Below are positions 1 to 46,749 of a stretch of 64,000 bases of DNA, piece after piece (position 1 is the first letter of the stretch; each line of letters starts with the position of its first letter). Under the pieces are notes generated by a model. The model was not told the origin of the DNA. It was given only the letters and a program-made list of their open reading frames with translations, and made no database searches. The position numbers and the translations under genes were made by a program. Location: positions 372,001 to 436,000 of the forward strand of contig BAAHQB010000072.1 in assembly GCA_054601695.1 (NCBI GenBank), given 5' to 3'. The stretch comes from Amorphochlora amoebiformis. Its lineage: Eukaryota; Cercozoa; Chlorarachniophyceae.

Positions 1-619
1 GGAGGCTAATGTAATATTTCTCTTTCTGTTTTTCTCTGGTGGAAAGGAGAAAGGGACAGGTTTAGGGAAGGGAACGAGGACCTCTTTTAAGGCCTTCTCC
101 GCCTCTCCTCTGGCCGTTTGCATCGGATGTTCGGCCCTCTACGCGGCCAGACTATCGTAAAAATAAAAAGTTGGATTTTCAGTTGAAAAGGTTCGCAATC
201 ATCCGAATAGCGAGGGGGGGTTGACCGGTCGCGTGTGGAAGATGGTGGATGGCCAAAAATTTGCGTGAAAATAAAAACATGAATCCCGGGGAATATCTGA
301 TAGTGGCGGGTTCTCTGATGTAGAAACTTTTAATTAAATATCGGCAATGGTGGTTTGAATCGAAGCCATGAACCTCCTTCTCTTGGCTCTCCTTCCACCC
401 TCCCTTCTACGGAGAGGGGTACAAGGAGTTATTCATCATTCAAATTACCATTCGGGGGTTCTTAAGGTACCCTGTGCTCGAAGGGGAAGGGACGGATTTT
501 GCCCTGCGAGGAGGTAATTTTTGTCAGGCGATTGGTTCACAACTTAAACTGTATAAACCAGGGAAATCCTAGTGGGGAACGAAGCGGGACCAAGGTTTTT
601 AAAGAACCACTCGGTTGCC
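1..619. other. 5' flank of the aspartic protease gene, no gene assigned
   Basis: Mixed-composition, mostly non-repetitive DNA upstream of the first exon I can support. Short open stretches occur, with possible donors after 160 and 515 and an acceptor near 572, so an unseen 5' exon carrying the signal peptide of the downstream protease may lie here. I recognise no protein family in it. Confidence 0.4.
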
Positions 620-1120
620 ATGTCTTCTGCGGGCTCAAGGGGCGATTTCGCATCATGGGGTACGGGTGGGTTGCAGGCGACGTTTGCGATTGAGAAGGTG
701 GACTTTTTTCATAAAATATACCTAATATGTATATATATATATATATATATAACATCTATATATATGTGTGTGTTAATATTTATATTATATACATACACAT
801 TAGGTGTCCCCCATGGTCTCCATCTCCATTACGGTAAAACCCTTCAACCAACCATAACGGGCCGAATCCGACAAACATTTGGAAGTTTTTATTCTATATT
901 AATAACCTGATGAATACCTTTTGGTTCTGCTCAGACCTCGGAGACAACTGAGACTCGTGTTCGGGCCATGCTAGACACGGGCAGCGACCTTATATTGCTG
1001 CCCATCAAAAAGAATCAACTTAGTCGAGTAATTCTAAATGTATGTCTCGTGGTTAATAATACATGAAATAATACTAAACGTATGTCTCGTGGTAAAGAAT
1101 ACATGAAATATATATATCTA

Positions 1121-1157
<37 letters not shown>

Positions 1158-1267
1158 TATACATGTGTATTTATATATATATAAACACATATATATATAA
1201 TATATTTATATAATATACATATATATATATGTGTGTGTGTACATATATTCTATTAATATATATATAT

Positions 1268-1356
<89 letters not shown>

Positions 1357-2014
1357 TATTATATATATATATACATATTATATATATATATATATATATA
1401 TGCATATATAAATAAATATATATATATATATATATTATGTATTTATATATATATATATATATATAATGTGTGTGTGTGTGTATGTGTGCGCGCGTAGAAG
1501 TAATACATATAATATCAGGAAGCCGAGTCTATAGGCGTGGCTCTCGCCAGCGTATTCATGGACGGAGAGGTGTATATGCATACATATGATTTACAATACA
1601 AATGAATATGTATATATATACATATATACATATATATACATATGTAATATATATAGTAAACACATTTAATACTTACTTCTACGCTTACTTCTATAATATA
1701 CAATACATGCATACTATGTAATATACATGCGTTGGAAAAGTTATTAACCTGCTCTTTTTGTATTTAAACCTAGCCCTAATCAAACCCATCCGACCTCTAA
1801 CTAACCTGAATTTTGCCGACTCTATCCGTAGCTAACCGAATCCCAGCCGACTATAACCCTAGAAAAACGCTAACCTTAAACTTAGCTAAGTTTAACACAG
1901 CCAAGTCTATACCAAGCTATCCTTCATCTAAATTAATCGTATCCCGATATTAATGCATACATCATACATATATACGTATACGTGCATATATATGTGTATG
2001 TACATATATATATA

Positions 2015-2073
<59 letters not shown>

Positions 2074-2642
2074 ATATACATTTATATATATATATATATG
2101 AACATATAAATATACGTTAATATTGTCTTACATATACATGTATATACATATATATATATATATATATATGCGTATGATATTTCAATATGGTATATATCTA
2201 CACCTAGACATAATCTTAACACGTCCCAGACCCGCAAAGAACAATTCTTCACCACCCCAATCAGATTTGATCCCTCCCCCTCACACACCCTCGAGATCCA
2301 ACCTCAACTCACTCAACCCAACCCTGACATCGTTTATTACGATTTTCGCTCTTCTCATGAGAGGAAACGCGGGAATACTCACAGGAAATCATCAAAACAC
2401 AGCCAAAAAAGCGGGAAACGACAAAAATATTGGGGAAAAATATCGGAAGATAGGCAGGAATCGAAAGTTCGGGTTCCTGTTGGTGTGGAGGGGGGGGGAA
2501 GTCGGAGGAGGGGGATCGTTGGCTTGGTATGGACTTTGGATTTTGATGTCTGTGTGTATTTGTATTGTATGTTTGATTCTGTATATTTACATGTTTCATG
2601 TATAACAACATATGTATATATATATATATATGTATGTATGTA

Positions 2643-2674
<32 letters not shown>

Positions 2675-2754
2675 ATACATGTATACACATATACATATAT
2701 TACATACATAGATATATATATGTATATATATATATATATATATAAATATATATA

Positions 2755-2829
<75 letters not shown>

Positions 2830-3319
2830 TATAAATATACATACATATATATATATATAACATATATATATATAGATATATTTATGCATCTATATACATT
2901 CATAGTTATACATACATTCTCACGTATATTATATATACATATATGTAAATATATATTTATATGTACTTATATGCTTATTAAATATATATGCATGCATTTA
3001 TATGATGCTAAACATATGCATGAATATATGTAGGCTCCGGTTAAGGATGGAGCATGTTCTGAGGCCCAAAGGATAGGATTTCTTAACAATGCATTTGATA
3101 CCCTCCAAGGAAACAAAATCTTGTATATGGTAACGTTTATCATGTATGTATAAATTCATTATAATATATATATATATATATAGTATACACACACATATAT
3201 ATATATATATATATATGAATATACATGTTATACAAATATATAATATACATATATATATATATGTGTGTGTGTGTGTGTTGTATGTGTGTGCATACATAAT
3301 GTTTAGAAGATCATATGTA

Positions 3320-3363
<44 letters not shown>

Positions 3364-3430
3364 CGTATATGTTTGTCAGTAAGTATATTTAAATATACAT
3401 TCATTTACATATACACTATACATATTCATG

Positions 3431-3478
<48 letters not shown>

Positions 3479-4074
3479 CACACACATATATATATATATA
3501 TGTACACATGTTATTCTATCTATACCTAAGAGCCTACTTACGATTACAAATAAATTTTCTATGTATGTATATATATATATATATATATATATGTTATATA
3601 ATACACAATATATCCATACCAACATACCCATTCACGATTACCTATACATTTCATATTATGTATATATATATATATGTAAATATATATATATATATATATA
3701 TATTTACATATGTATATAAATATATATAATATACATTCGATATTATGTAAATATATATATATATATTATATATATATACACATATTAAACTTACGATTAC
3801 CTATGCAGGACCTAAGTTCGGGTATAGGAAGTACAGGTCACCTCCAAATCTCCAGCGGCCCTCCCCCATTACCCCCTTCCTCATCTCTCGAGATCTCTGG
3901 GGATCTTGTTTGTCCACCCTCTCTGGCCACTGGTTGTGTTTTTCGATGTATTGTGTGCATTTGTTATATGTAACACATATATATGTATATATATATATAT
4001 GTATTTATATATATATATGTATGCATAGGTATATATATATATATATATATATTTGTACATACAAATATACTATG

Positions 4075-4106
<32 letters not shown>

Positions 4107-4118
4107 ATGTATGTCTGG

Positions 4119-4155
<37 letters not shown>

Positions 4156-4825
4156 GTTAACAACAAATATATATATACATACATACACACATGTATATAT
4201 CTACGTATACGAATAAATAAAGATTTTACATATACATACATACATACATACATACATATGTGAATATATATATATATATGTACGTATGTGTAGATGTATT
4301 ATTTATATTACATATATATATATATATATATATGTATATAGTAGTATAATTACGATAATAATAGTAACATGTTACGCATATTGCATGTATGTATTCGCAT
4401 ATATTTCTAAAATGTGTATGCGTATATTTATAAATGTACAATGAATAATTCCATGTAAAAGTTCTTATACGTATACAATACATATACAACTACATACATA
4501 ACCCTCAGGCCGATGTAACGACCCGAATCCCGGGGATCCCCGCTTTTCCCGCCTCCATGAGGAAGGAGAAGGGGGATGCGGTATCTATGATATAAGAAAA
4601 GAGGAGGGGGTTAAGGTATTGTTTGGGAGGGGGGTAGGCCGGCTTTGCTCTTGTGGATTTCTTGCTGGTGGTACGGGGCATTACTTAATGCACGTTCAGT
4701 CGAGGTTGTTTGGTTGTATCATGTCTATATATGTATATATATACATATACAAACATGTATATATTGTTACACATATACAAATATTTGTTTTTGTAACATG
4801 CATATATGTATGTATATGTATATAT

Positions 4826-4861
<36 letters not shown>

Positions 4862-5542
4862 TATATGTTCATATATATTATAAATATATATATTTATGTA
4901 TAAAAATAAACTTGTATGTATACATTTATATATATATATATATATACATGTAAATATATGTATGCGTGTGTTTGTGCATACTTATATGTATATCAGCGAC
5001 ATTCCTGGGTGGTCGCACGCCAATGGTGGTGGGTATCTAATGATCGACACAGGTGCCCAAACCTTCGAAAACTCAAACTCTTATCTCTATCTCTCTTCTC
5101 TCTTTTGTCTCTTTCTCTTCTCTCTCTTTCTCTCTTTCTCTTCTCTCTTATATGCATAAACTGATATTATGAAGACGTATGAGTGATATACATAAGTATA
5201 ATATATTTATACATGTATACATCTATATAAATAGTTTCGAAAATTAACATTTGATATATACATAACGATACATACTAACTTATATTGCGTAGATATACAC
5301 ACATATCCATACAGACATATACATACATATATATATATTTGCTAATAAATATACACATATATTATACACATACACATATATACATATACATATATACAGA
5401 CGCTTGGTACACCAAATATATATATATATATAGTGTATGTACCATACACATAAATATATATTTACCCCATGTATATATTATATATACACGTATGTACATA
5501 ATATATCTAACGTATATATACATACATATATATATATACATA

Positions 5543-5587
<45 letters not shown>

Positions 5588-6006
5588 CCAGGCACCACAT
5601 ACTCGGCCCTCCCCTTCGGCCGAAGTATAGTCATCGGAGATAAAAACGTCGGAATCCAGCCTTTTTCGGAATCCACGGAACTCAAGGGGTCCACGTGGAC
5701 GCTGACTTTGGATCACGTGATGGACCTTGGAGGCATCATGGAGGAGCCACCGGCACCATCGCCGTTGAATATGGGTCTGTGTGTTCATTGTGTGTATAGT
5801 TCTTTGACTGTGTATGGATGTATGTCGTGTGTGTACGTATGGGTCTTATTAGATATATGTGTGTTTCTTATTAGATATATTTTCTTATTTATATGTGTAC
5901 ATATATACATATATGCATATATTCGCCTGAGATATTGTATGTACATGTACAATGTATTTGCATAAACATATCTTATACGTATACTTCTATGTACATATAT
6001 ACATGC

Positions 6007-6037
<31 letters not shown>

Positions 6038-6149
6038 AACGTATATATATATATACATACATACATATATATACACATATGTATAGACATATTTTTACAT
6101 AAATATCTTATATAATGTATATCCTATATGTTTATAAAATTAACAAAAG

Positions 6150-6181
<32 letters not shown>

Positions 6182-6243
6182 ATATATATATAATATTATG
6201 TATGTGTGAAGCAAATGTAGTGTAAAGATTATATATATATATG

Positions 6244-6281
<38 letters not shown>

Positions 6282-6565
6282 ATATATATTATATATATAT
6301 ATATATATGTATACATCTCTACATTTATATCCATATATAAAAATACATATATAAGTAAAATATATTTCATATTCCTATATTTCTATACTACATATTTACG
6401 TATGTAATGGCAGATTGATACCTATGTAAACAGATTTTATTCTATACGATACTTACTTACTAGCATACGTGTTCAGGGCGGTTTGGGATTATGGGATATC
6501 GGGACTTGGTGGGCCGTATATTGGTGTTTGATTTGGATAAAGGGAAGTTCCAGATGTGGAAATAG
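620..6565 (+). CDS. Pepsin-family (A1-like) aspartic protease, 11 exons, N-terminus uncertain
   Basis: Exon model: 620-697, 804-833, 935-1027, 1519-1569, 3034-3129, 3809-3907, 4509-4580, 4616-4704, 4997-5052, 5592-5774, 6477-6565 (stop TAG). All junction phases agree and the total is 936 nt, about 311 residues. The first catalytic Asp is in [13 protein letters not shown] (exon 3, about residue 50). The second is split across an intron as [12 protein letters not shown] (about residue 220). The spacing of about 170 residues between the two DTG motifs is normal for bilobal pepsin-like enzymes. The C-terminus, [17 protein letters not shown], matches the usual closing strand of the family. The ATG at 620 is the first good in-frame start, but no signal peptide is visible, so a 5' exon may be missing. 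The 4581-4615 intron is only 35 nt. Exons 3034-3129 and 3809-3907 rest on frame and splice sites alone, and another exon may be hidden in 1570-3033. The substrate is unknown. Proteases of this family usually act in the secretory pathway or vacuole. Confidence 0.8.
1028..1518 (+). repeat. Protease intron: duplicated 40-bp segment followed by (TA)n
   Basis: The first 80 nt of this intron are two tandem copies of a ~40-bp unit (about 1030-1069 and 1070-1108) sharing the cores GTATGTCTCGTGGT and AATACATGAAATA. The rest is long (TA)n with short TG/CA interruptions. Confidence 0.8.
1570..3033 (+). other. Protease intron: AT-rich with degenerate CCTAA tract and one complex segment
   Basis: 1741-1960 is a degenerate run of CCTAA/CCTAAC-like words. 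2195-2600 is higher-complexity DNA flanked by (TA)n. The latter is partly open on the plus strand, but I could not join it in phase to the flanking exons, so any exon there is unresolved. The remainder is (TA)n. Confidence 0.5.
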
Positions 6566-7120
6566 CGTCGACGCCGTGACCATCATGAGTCTGACATTGC
6601 ACTAGATCTAGTTGTTGTATCATAATCCAGATGATACACGTTACATGTACATGTATTTCAAATGGTACTGCAGTCTAGATTCCAAGTTACCTTATACCGT
6701 CCAACTTAGTATACACTACGTTTTGTACACGTACTAGACCTAGTCTAGCTAGTAGACTACTGTGTGACTAGTTACTAGTAGTTAGTCCAGCTACTGGTCT
6801 GGGAGTGGGTAATCTAGGTAATACTCTTAGATACTACTAGCCATGATTTCGAATATGTATAGTAAATCTAGTAAACAGCTAACTTAGTACAACCGTTAGT
6901 ATTGTATCTGTGTAAGTTACTGTTACAGTAAAACTGTAAAACATCAGACGAACTTTGACTTGATATATCATCTAGATCATACTACTATTGTAATCTAGAA
7001 TATGTATAATGTTTTCAATATTAATTTGAACGAATTAATAATTAACTGCAAAAATTCTTTCAATGTATGTAGATTTCGTTCTTAAAAATTAAAGCCGCGA
7101 ATTAAACTAACGGTTGGTAA
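6566..7120. other. CTAG-rich spacer between convergent genes
   Basis: This is the only DNA between the stop of the protease gene and the stop of the opposite-strand transporter gene. It must hold both 3' UTRs and poly(A) signals. It is not (TA)n. From about 6590 to 7000 it contains repeated CTAG tetramers (CTAGATCTAG, GTCTAGCTAGTAG, ATCTAGATC), which are rare in the introns. Confidence 0.7.
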
Positions 7121-21703
<14,583 letters not shown>

Positions 21704-21964
21704 CTGGTACAAATTATAATATGTTTACATACATGCACACACATATATATATATACATCTATTTTTATTATATATATTTAGATTTATATATACACATACA
21801 TACACACATACATATGCATACATATACATACATAATACACACACACACATATATATATATATATAAACATATAAATATGTATATGTACATATATTTACAT
21901 AAATATAGATACGTATATAGTCACAATATACATATATTATGATGATATTATATGTATTACATAC

Positions 21965-22115
21965 ATAATGCAGCATACAGACCAGCAGAGAGGGATGGAG
22001 GGGGGGTATAGCCGAAGGTGGAGGCCAGAGCCCAAAAGGCCGGAGGGGTTGAGATGTAGGCTAGAAAATGGCAGAAGCCTAGGTTATTGTGTAATGTGTA
22101 TATATGTAGATACTG

Positions 22116-22159
<44 letters not shown>

Positions 22160-22303
22160 AAAATAGTATAATTTCGCATAAATCTTAAATTAATAAATAT
22201 GTTTATGTGCATATATATAAATAGAAATTCAGAATATATATATATATATATATATAATATGTATATATATTGTGTTCATAATATATATATATATATATAC
22301 ATG

Positions 22304-22345
<42 letters not shown>

Positions 22346-22426
22346 GCAATATACATTCCCACACAACGCATGCGTACGATTTACAATTACAAGAATATAC
22401 ACACATAATTCTATATGTGCGTATAT

Positions 22427-22460
<34 letters not shown>

Positions 22461-22648
22461 GTAATTATTTATTTGAATAAATATTTAGACATATATGCAC
22501 AAATGTAACCCATACATATGATTTACAATAGCAGGAAACAACAAAGAACAAATGACCAATACACATTTACCGATAAACAATAAATACAAATTACTATTAT
22601 ATATATACATATATATAGATATATAAATATAATTATATCTTTATATAT

Positions 22649-22706
<58 letters not shown>

Positions 22707-23333
22707 CTAATATACGAATATATACGTATATGTACACATATATATGTATATATATATATGATGTAATATAATATATATATATATATATATAAATATAGTA
22801 TACATATATATATATATATATATAATACAGTATACACATGTAAATTCATCTTTATCTATAAATACTAGTATTAGATACATGAAGTTATCATATGTATTTC
22901 ATACATATATATATATATATCATATATATATATATATAAGTATATATAATAAATATATATATATATATAGATATAATATAGATTTCTATATATCTAATAT
23001 CTATATTTTGTATATATACCTTGTAAGTTGCCAAACAACACTTGGAGCATGAAGAGGGGATACTGAGTTAAAATATAATTTATGTTCATATAAAAATATT
23101 TACATACATACATAAGATATATATATGTGTATGTATGTATATATATATAGATATATGTTCTAATATTTATATGTGCATATATAGAAATACTACACACATA
23201 TATATATATATATATATATTGTACATATATGTGTGTGTGTATTACATATGTGTGTATATCAGATATACACGTACAGATATACGTAAATATTTTCTCTGTG
23301 CATGTAAACATAATCTTGTGTAAACATATGTAA

Positions 23334-23379
<46 letters not shown>

Positions 23380-23477
23380 CATCGACATACACACATGTAT
23401 ATGCACATATATTATGTATATATATATATATAAGTTTATCTACATAATATATTTCTATATATATATATATATATACG

Positions 23478-23508
<31 letters not shown>

Positions 23509-23800
23509 CAAAATATACCTTTGGATTATCGGGTTGAGCGATGTTTTGAATCCGATTGATTGACGCGAAGAACCAGCAGAAAACCTAAGATTACCAAAAC
23601 AATAAAATTGAAAAGGTTTAAAAAGTCGCACGAATGAAAAGGATTTAGTTAAATCCTTGGTTGATTTTCTCAGCACACATTCAGGTGTACGTGTAGGTAT
23701 GTTTGTAAAACGTTTATTATGCAATGACATAGTATACTATATAGGTGGATATATTCTGAACTTCATATACATACATATATATACATATATACATAATTAC

Positions 23801-23832
<32 letters not shown>

Positions 23833-23923
23833 TCTATATATATATGTATACATTGTATATATATATATATATATATGCAATACCATATATGTATGTATAT
23901 ATGAAATATATGGATATATATAT

Positions 23924-23965
<42 letters not shown>

Positions 23966-24091
23966 GTATATAGATATATATGTATATGCATACAGAGATA
24001 CTTAAAAGAAAGAGAGACAGAGAGAATAGGGTAAGTGATAAGGACCAAAATATAGCTTGATAGACCAAAGGTACGTTTATATATATATATG

Positions 24092-24122
<31 letters not shown>

Positions 24123-24144
24123 GTATGTATATATATGTATATAT

Positions 24145-24181
<37 letters not shown>

Positions 24182-25036
24182 AACCAGAATCATAGGGAAG
24201 AAGACGAGTGAGTTATCGGTAACAAGTCCTTTCACCCCCGCTAATGTCTTCCGGATCGATATGAATACCTGATATGTTATGTATATCTGAGGTGCATAGT
24301 TATTGGCACATACATATGCATGCACATTAAATTATCAATGTCTTTCGTATTGATATGAAGACCTAGTATGTTATGTATGTATAGCATATATGACATTTTA
24401 CATGTACGTGTATGCATATATGCATATCAAATAGGTATCAATGCCTTCCTGATCGATATGAAAAACTAATATACAATGTGTATAACGTGTGTAATTTTAT
24501 ATAATAAGGTTTAGAAAGTTATGAAAATTTACAAGTATATGAACACAATTGACACAGATAACAAGTATAATATGTGTAGAATGTACATACCTACAAATTT
24601 ATGTACATGTACATACATATTCGATCACCTTGACATTATAACCCATTACGCACCACAAAGGGGCATAAAATTGGAAGAATCTCCAGAAACTTCCTGCCCT
24701 GAAAATTCACAGCGGTATATTAGATTAGGTAGTTCTACCCAAACCTTGGTTTCTGAGAGCAAACCCGTGAAGGAGGAGAGGTTATATACGTAAATGTCTA
24801 TGTGTAATTTAATGTGTATCTGTATGCCTAATTAATATATATATATATATGTATGTATATATATATGTATGTATTCGTAACATTTATGTTGTGTATACAT
24901 ATGTACATATATATGTATATTATATAAAATATTCATTATTTATTTATGAATACATATAGAGATACTTCCCGGAAGGTTTTAATACACCACTATCCGATAT
25001 GTTTATAATATATATAAATATATATAAAATTATATA

Positions 25037-25084
<48 letters not shown>

Positions 25085-25479
25085 ATATATGTATACACAC
25101 ATGCACACACTTTACATGTATACACATGAACATATTACAGCTGAGAGAGGGGGAGAGAGTGAAGAGAAGAGAGAGCGACTCACTGGGAGCTTTTAATCCA
25201 GCACCATCCGACAGAGTTCCCATAGCTCAAAGTGGCTGCAGGGAGGAGAGTGGCGATGAAAGGAATGCCCCAGCAGTATCTAATATTGATCGCCATTTGT
25301 TGTAATATCTGTTTGTGATGAAAATCGGCATATGAAATGTACGCGTGTGCATGCACATATGTGTCATATTTACACAAGTGTAAAGAACTGGTTATAAACA
25401 TACCTAAATATGTATATATATATTACATATATTATATATATATATATATATTATGTAATATATATATATATATATATAT

Positions 25480-25520
<41 letters not shown>

Positions 25521-25658
25521 GATACGCGAGTGTGTGTAAAGCTACATACATGTATATATTACACATATTCATGTGTATTTATGTGTATATATATATATAC
25601 ACACGTAATATATACATATATATATACACGTATACATATATATATATATATTATACAA

Positions 25659-25727
<69 letters not shown>

Positions 25728-26121
25728 GTATATTGTGCATACATTCATATTCACATAAGCCAATCTATGACTGCAAAATCTCTTACCCGTGGTATCTGGG
25801 CATCTTTTTGGAAATTCCCAGAATTTTCTCAGGATAGTTGACTGCGTTGTGTATGACATACGATAGAATCCCGTTCCAAAACACCGCGGACAAGATGAAG
25901 TAGGACTGCATCCCGGCCTGTTCGTACATGTGTATATGCATGATGTGGAAACATGTATGTAATAATATAGATATGTATATACATGTGAATAGATAAAATG
26001 AGCAGAATCTGGAAGGAAACAGTTTGTTCGGGATCAAGGTTAACGTCACAAGGATATATATATATATATATATATATAAATGTATATATATATAAATATA
26101 TATATAGATAATAATTTATGT

Positions 26122-26184
<63 letters not shown>

Positions 26185-26689
26185 GTGAATGTATGTGTAT
26201 ATGTATGACAACACGGGTTCCCCGAAATTTTTTTTGTAGTCCACTCCCCTCCCGCATCCTACAAACATACAGCACTCCCCATTGGCCACCTGTATGTAGC
26301 AGGCCGCAGAACCATCTGTAGGGTTCCCGATGAAGTTGCTGTGAGCGTGTTTTGGTCAGAAAAATCGGCGAATTGGGTTTTGAAAAGGTAGGAGGTGTCA
26401 CCTGATGCTGTAAAAGAGCTCAGCCGTCGCCTGACATAATACCAACGCATTGCTGAAGTTTTGAAGCTGAGGATACCTAAGGTAACACACGATAGCGTGG
26501 GAAGCTCTCCCTTTAAGAATCTGAAAGACTCACTTGAGATATAGCGCAATTATACCGAGGCTCCCGAGAAAAGACAAGGATGAAACCTGAACAATACTAA
26601 GGTGAGGCAGATTGACTGCGAAGAAAACAAGAACGGACCACTTGGTTTGTCGTCTGGATGGTTGCAAGCTGCTCATCAGATAGACCCAT
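21965..26689 (-). CDS. Class E (cAMP-receptor-like, Dicty_CAR type) seven-helix GPCR module
   Basis: Exons in transcription order: 26689-26642 (ATG), 26586-26534, 26476-26402, 26338-26290, 25917-25787, 25279-25184, 24698-24629, 24268-24185, 23584-23519, 23062-23020, 22078-21965. All phases agree, giving about 276 residues. Start [18 protein letters not shown]1 [15 protein letters not shown]2 [22 protein letters not shown]1 Cys in [16 protein letters not shown]3 [16 protein letters not shown]4 [14 protein letters not shown] ending GWCWI; TM5 [21 protein letters not shown]6 [22 protein letters not shown]7 [19 protein letters not shown]. The CWGIP, GWCWI, FYAPLW and SINRIQN motifs and the paired Cys are typical of Dictyostelium cAR/GCR1-like receptors. 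The last exon meets either a donor GTATGT at 21964, joining in phase 1 to the transporter module, or, if unspliced, a TAA at 21959-21957. The ATG at 26689 is preferred over a second ATG 10 nt upstream, whose frame reads through the 55-nt first intron. Confidence 0.9.
24240..24476 (-). repeat. Two extra copies of a GPCR exon 5' edge with acceptor
   Basis: The start of exon 24268-24185 with its upstream acceptor is repeated at about 24335-24378 and 24436-24474. The cores AATGTCTTTCGTATTGATAT and AATGCCTTCCTGATCGATAT correspond to AATGTCTTCCGGATCGATAT in the exon. Confidence 0.85.
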
Positions 26690-26942
26690 GGCGCGCTCAT
26701 TCAGCCGATTAAATCTTTTTTTCTAACCAGGTATATGGGATATATTATATTTGATATAAGTATATCCCGATCCAAATACGACAGATATCGATTGGCTTTC
26801 ACAGTTTCTTTGCGAGTGACATGAGGGTACATCACGTACGAACTTTAGGGAAAATCGCCGAATGCCCAATTGTCCCGCCAGTGTCCCTCTTTTTTTAAAA
26901 CTTCGGTCTCCTTATTTGAAAATTCAAATAGGTCTACCCCCG
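26690..26942. promoter_or_regulatory. Shared divergent promoter region (GPCR-transporter and secreted-protein genes)
   Basis: 253 bp between two start codons on opposite strands, free of (TA)n arrays. It contains an inverted CCAAT box (GATTGGCT, near 26791), a polyT run, and the inverted repeat TTTGAA-AA-TTCAAA near 26918, about 20 bp before the plus-strand ATG. Both transcripts must start here, so coordinated expression is likely. No specific factor site is assigned. Confidence 0.6.
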
Positions 26943-43959
<17,017 letters not shown>

Positions 43960-44212
43960 GTTTTATAGCGCTTCCTGCCCAAGGCGTGATTACAAGTCAT
44001 GCTAGTTGGAATTTTGTGATGATGTATCATTATACTAGTTATAGTTGTCTGATGATATTAGATTTACATTTGGGCCGCATGATATATCATTGTGAGTATG
44101 ATGTATTTTTTACGCTAGTATGTAGTAGAGTATATCTAGTATATTACTCAATATATATATCATGATATGATTTTTGCATGTATATATTTATATTTATATA
44201 TCTTGGTTATAC

Positions 44213-44243
<31 letters not shown>

Positions 44244-44325
44244 TAGGTATACATGATCTAGATGCTGCTAGCTATAGGCTCTAGATGGATAATCACTAGA
44301 AATCTAGAATCATGACTGAGTAGAC

Positions 44326-44405
<80 letters not shown>

Positions 44406-44680
44406 AGATATATATATATATATATATCATGATATATTACGTACATCTAGTACGTGCCATAACTAGTATGCCTCAACTCAACCTAGATCTAGTAGATATA
44501 TCTATATATACTAGTTTCGAGTATTAATTTATTAAACATATATCTAGCCCGTACTTGTCCAGCATGTGTATCTGCTAGCTAGCTGTCTGTATCATTTGTA
44601 TAAAAGTTATCTAAATTGATAATGCTAAACGGTTTTCAAAGATTCATAACTGTACATTGCCTTGTACGATAATTGGCATT
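43960..44680. other. CTAG-rich spacer downstream of the secreted-protein gene
   Basis: Non-coding DNA with many CTAG words (GATCTAGATGCTGCTAGC, CACTAGAAATCTAG, CTAGATCTAGTAG, GCTAGCTAGC) plus one (TA)n tract. It lies between convergent genes, as does 6566-7120. Confidence 0.7.
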
Positions 44681-44689
44681 AATTGCTCG

Positions 44690-44800
44690 GAATACTCAGT
44701 ATCTCCGGAAACTGCTCTACGACGCCAATACGTACTGGAGGGCTCACAATCTAGAGTATATATACACATGTATATATATGTATATATATATAAATATTTT

Positions 44801-44879
<79 letters not shown>

Positions 44880-44967
44880 GAGATGATGTGTCATTTTGCA
44901 CGTGTATGTTTAACAGAAAATTTTATATGTTGTATGTATATACATATACATGTATATATATACATAT

Positions 44968-45063
<96 letters not shown>

Positions 45064-45241
45064 CATATAAGTAAATGTGAGATTCTACACACATGTATTA
45101 ATCTGTGCAATGTGGAATGGAGAGATAACAGGATTATTTGTTAGGGTTAGGGTATGTGATGGAGATAATAGGATAATGGAAAGATATTAGGGTTAGGAGA
45201 GGGAGAGAGAGAGAGAGAGAGATATGTACGGTTTGTGTATA

Positions 45242-45297
<56 letters not shown>

Positions 45298-45466
45298 GAG
45301 CTCACGTACATTTACACAATGTATTAATTGAATACATATATATACACACACACACATGTATATATATATATATATATATATATAGTTATATAATATGTAT
45401 ATATAGGTATATATATGGAAAATTATATTTTCAACTGTACGTACAAGCATGACACACACACACACG

Positions 45467-45504
<38 letters not shown>

Positions 45505-45585
45505 TACAAAATATACAAAACATATTGTATTCGTATGATCTATATATACAGATACGTATGTATGCATGTATGTACGCATGTGTAA

Positions 45586-45648
<63 letters not shown>

Positions 45649-45726
45649 AATGCATATATATATTTATATAGGTTCAATATATGTACAAATATCATACATA
45701 ATATATACATATATATATATATATAT

Positions 45727-45766
<40 letters not shown>

Positions 45767-45780
45767 TATATATATACATA

Positions 45781-45827
<47 letters not shown>

Positions 45828-46014
45828 TTTTTTGATACGTATGTATTTTACACTTATATATGTTTTTGTGTGAATATATACATATATGTATGTGTATATG
45901 TGTGTATATATATTGAATACATATATATATATATATATATATACTATATGTATGTGTGTATATGTATATGTATATATGTGTGTATATACATATATACACT
46001 ATACACACATATGT

Positions 46015-46049
<35 letters not shown>

Positions 46050-46389
46050 TATATATGTATGTATATAATATCAGATTATATATACATGAATACATGTACA
46101 TCTATACATGTATATATACATATATATATGTATATTTGATATATATATATATATGTATATGAATATATGTATATATGTATGTATCCACATGAATGTTTGT
46201 ATGTATATGTAATCCGCACCCTCGTATTTGTACGCCGTAAGCACATACATATGTTAGATATATCTACCCCCAACAGCACAATGCCGTTGCGAATAAGCTT
46301 GTGGATATCGATATCACAGTTCAAAATCGACTGATAAGTCGTATCGTGTGTACATATACATCTATTATATAAGTACATATTATATATAC

Positions 46390-46443
<54 letters not shown>

Positions 46444-46516
46444 ATATAATATATATGTATATACATATATATGCATTTTCATATATTTGTAAATATTATT
46501 ATATACGTACGCATTT

Positions 46517-46567
<51 letters not shown>

Positions 46568-46568
46568 C

Positions 46569-46624
<56 letters not shown>

Positions 46625-46710
46625 ATATATATATATTACATATATATATATATATATATAATATAGATACATAAATTATATATGTATATATATATATATA
46701 TGTATATATT

Positions 46711-46749
<39 letters not shown>

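Noticed and set aside
2309-2863. Long open frames rich in Tyr-Ile (YIYIYI), here and at hundreds of other places on both strands
   Set aside because: They are translations of (TA)n microsatellite, open in several frames and on both strands at once. No codon bias or start context.
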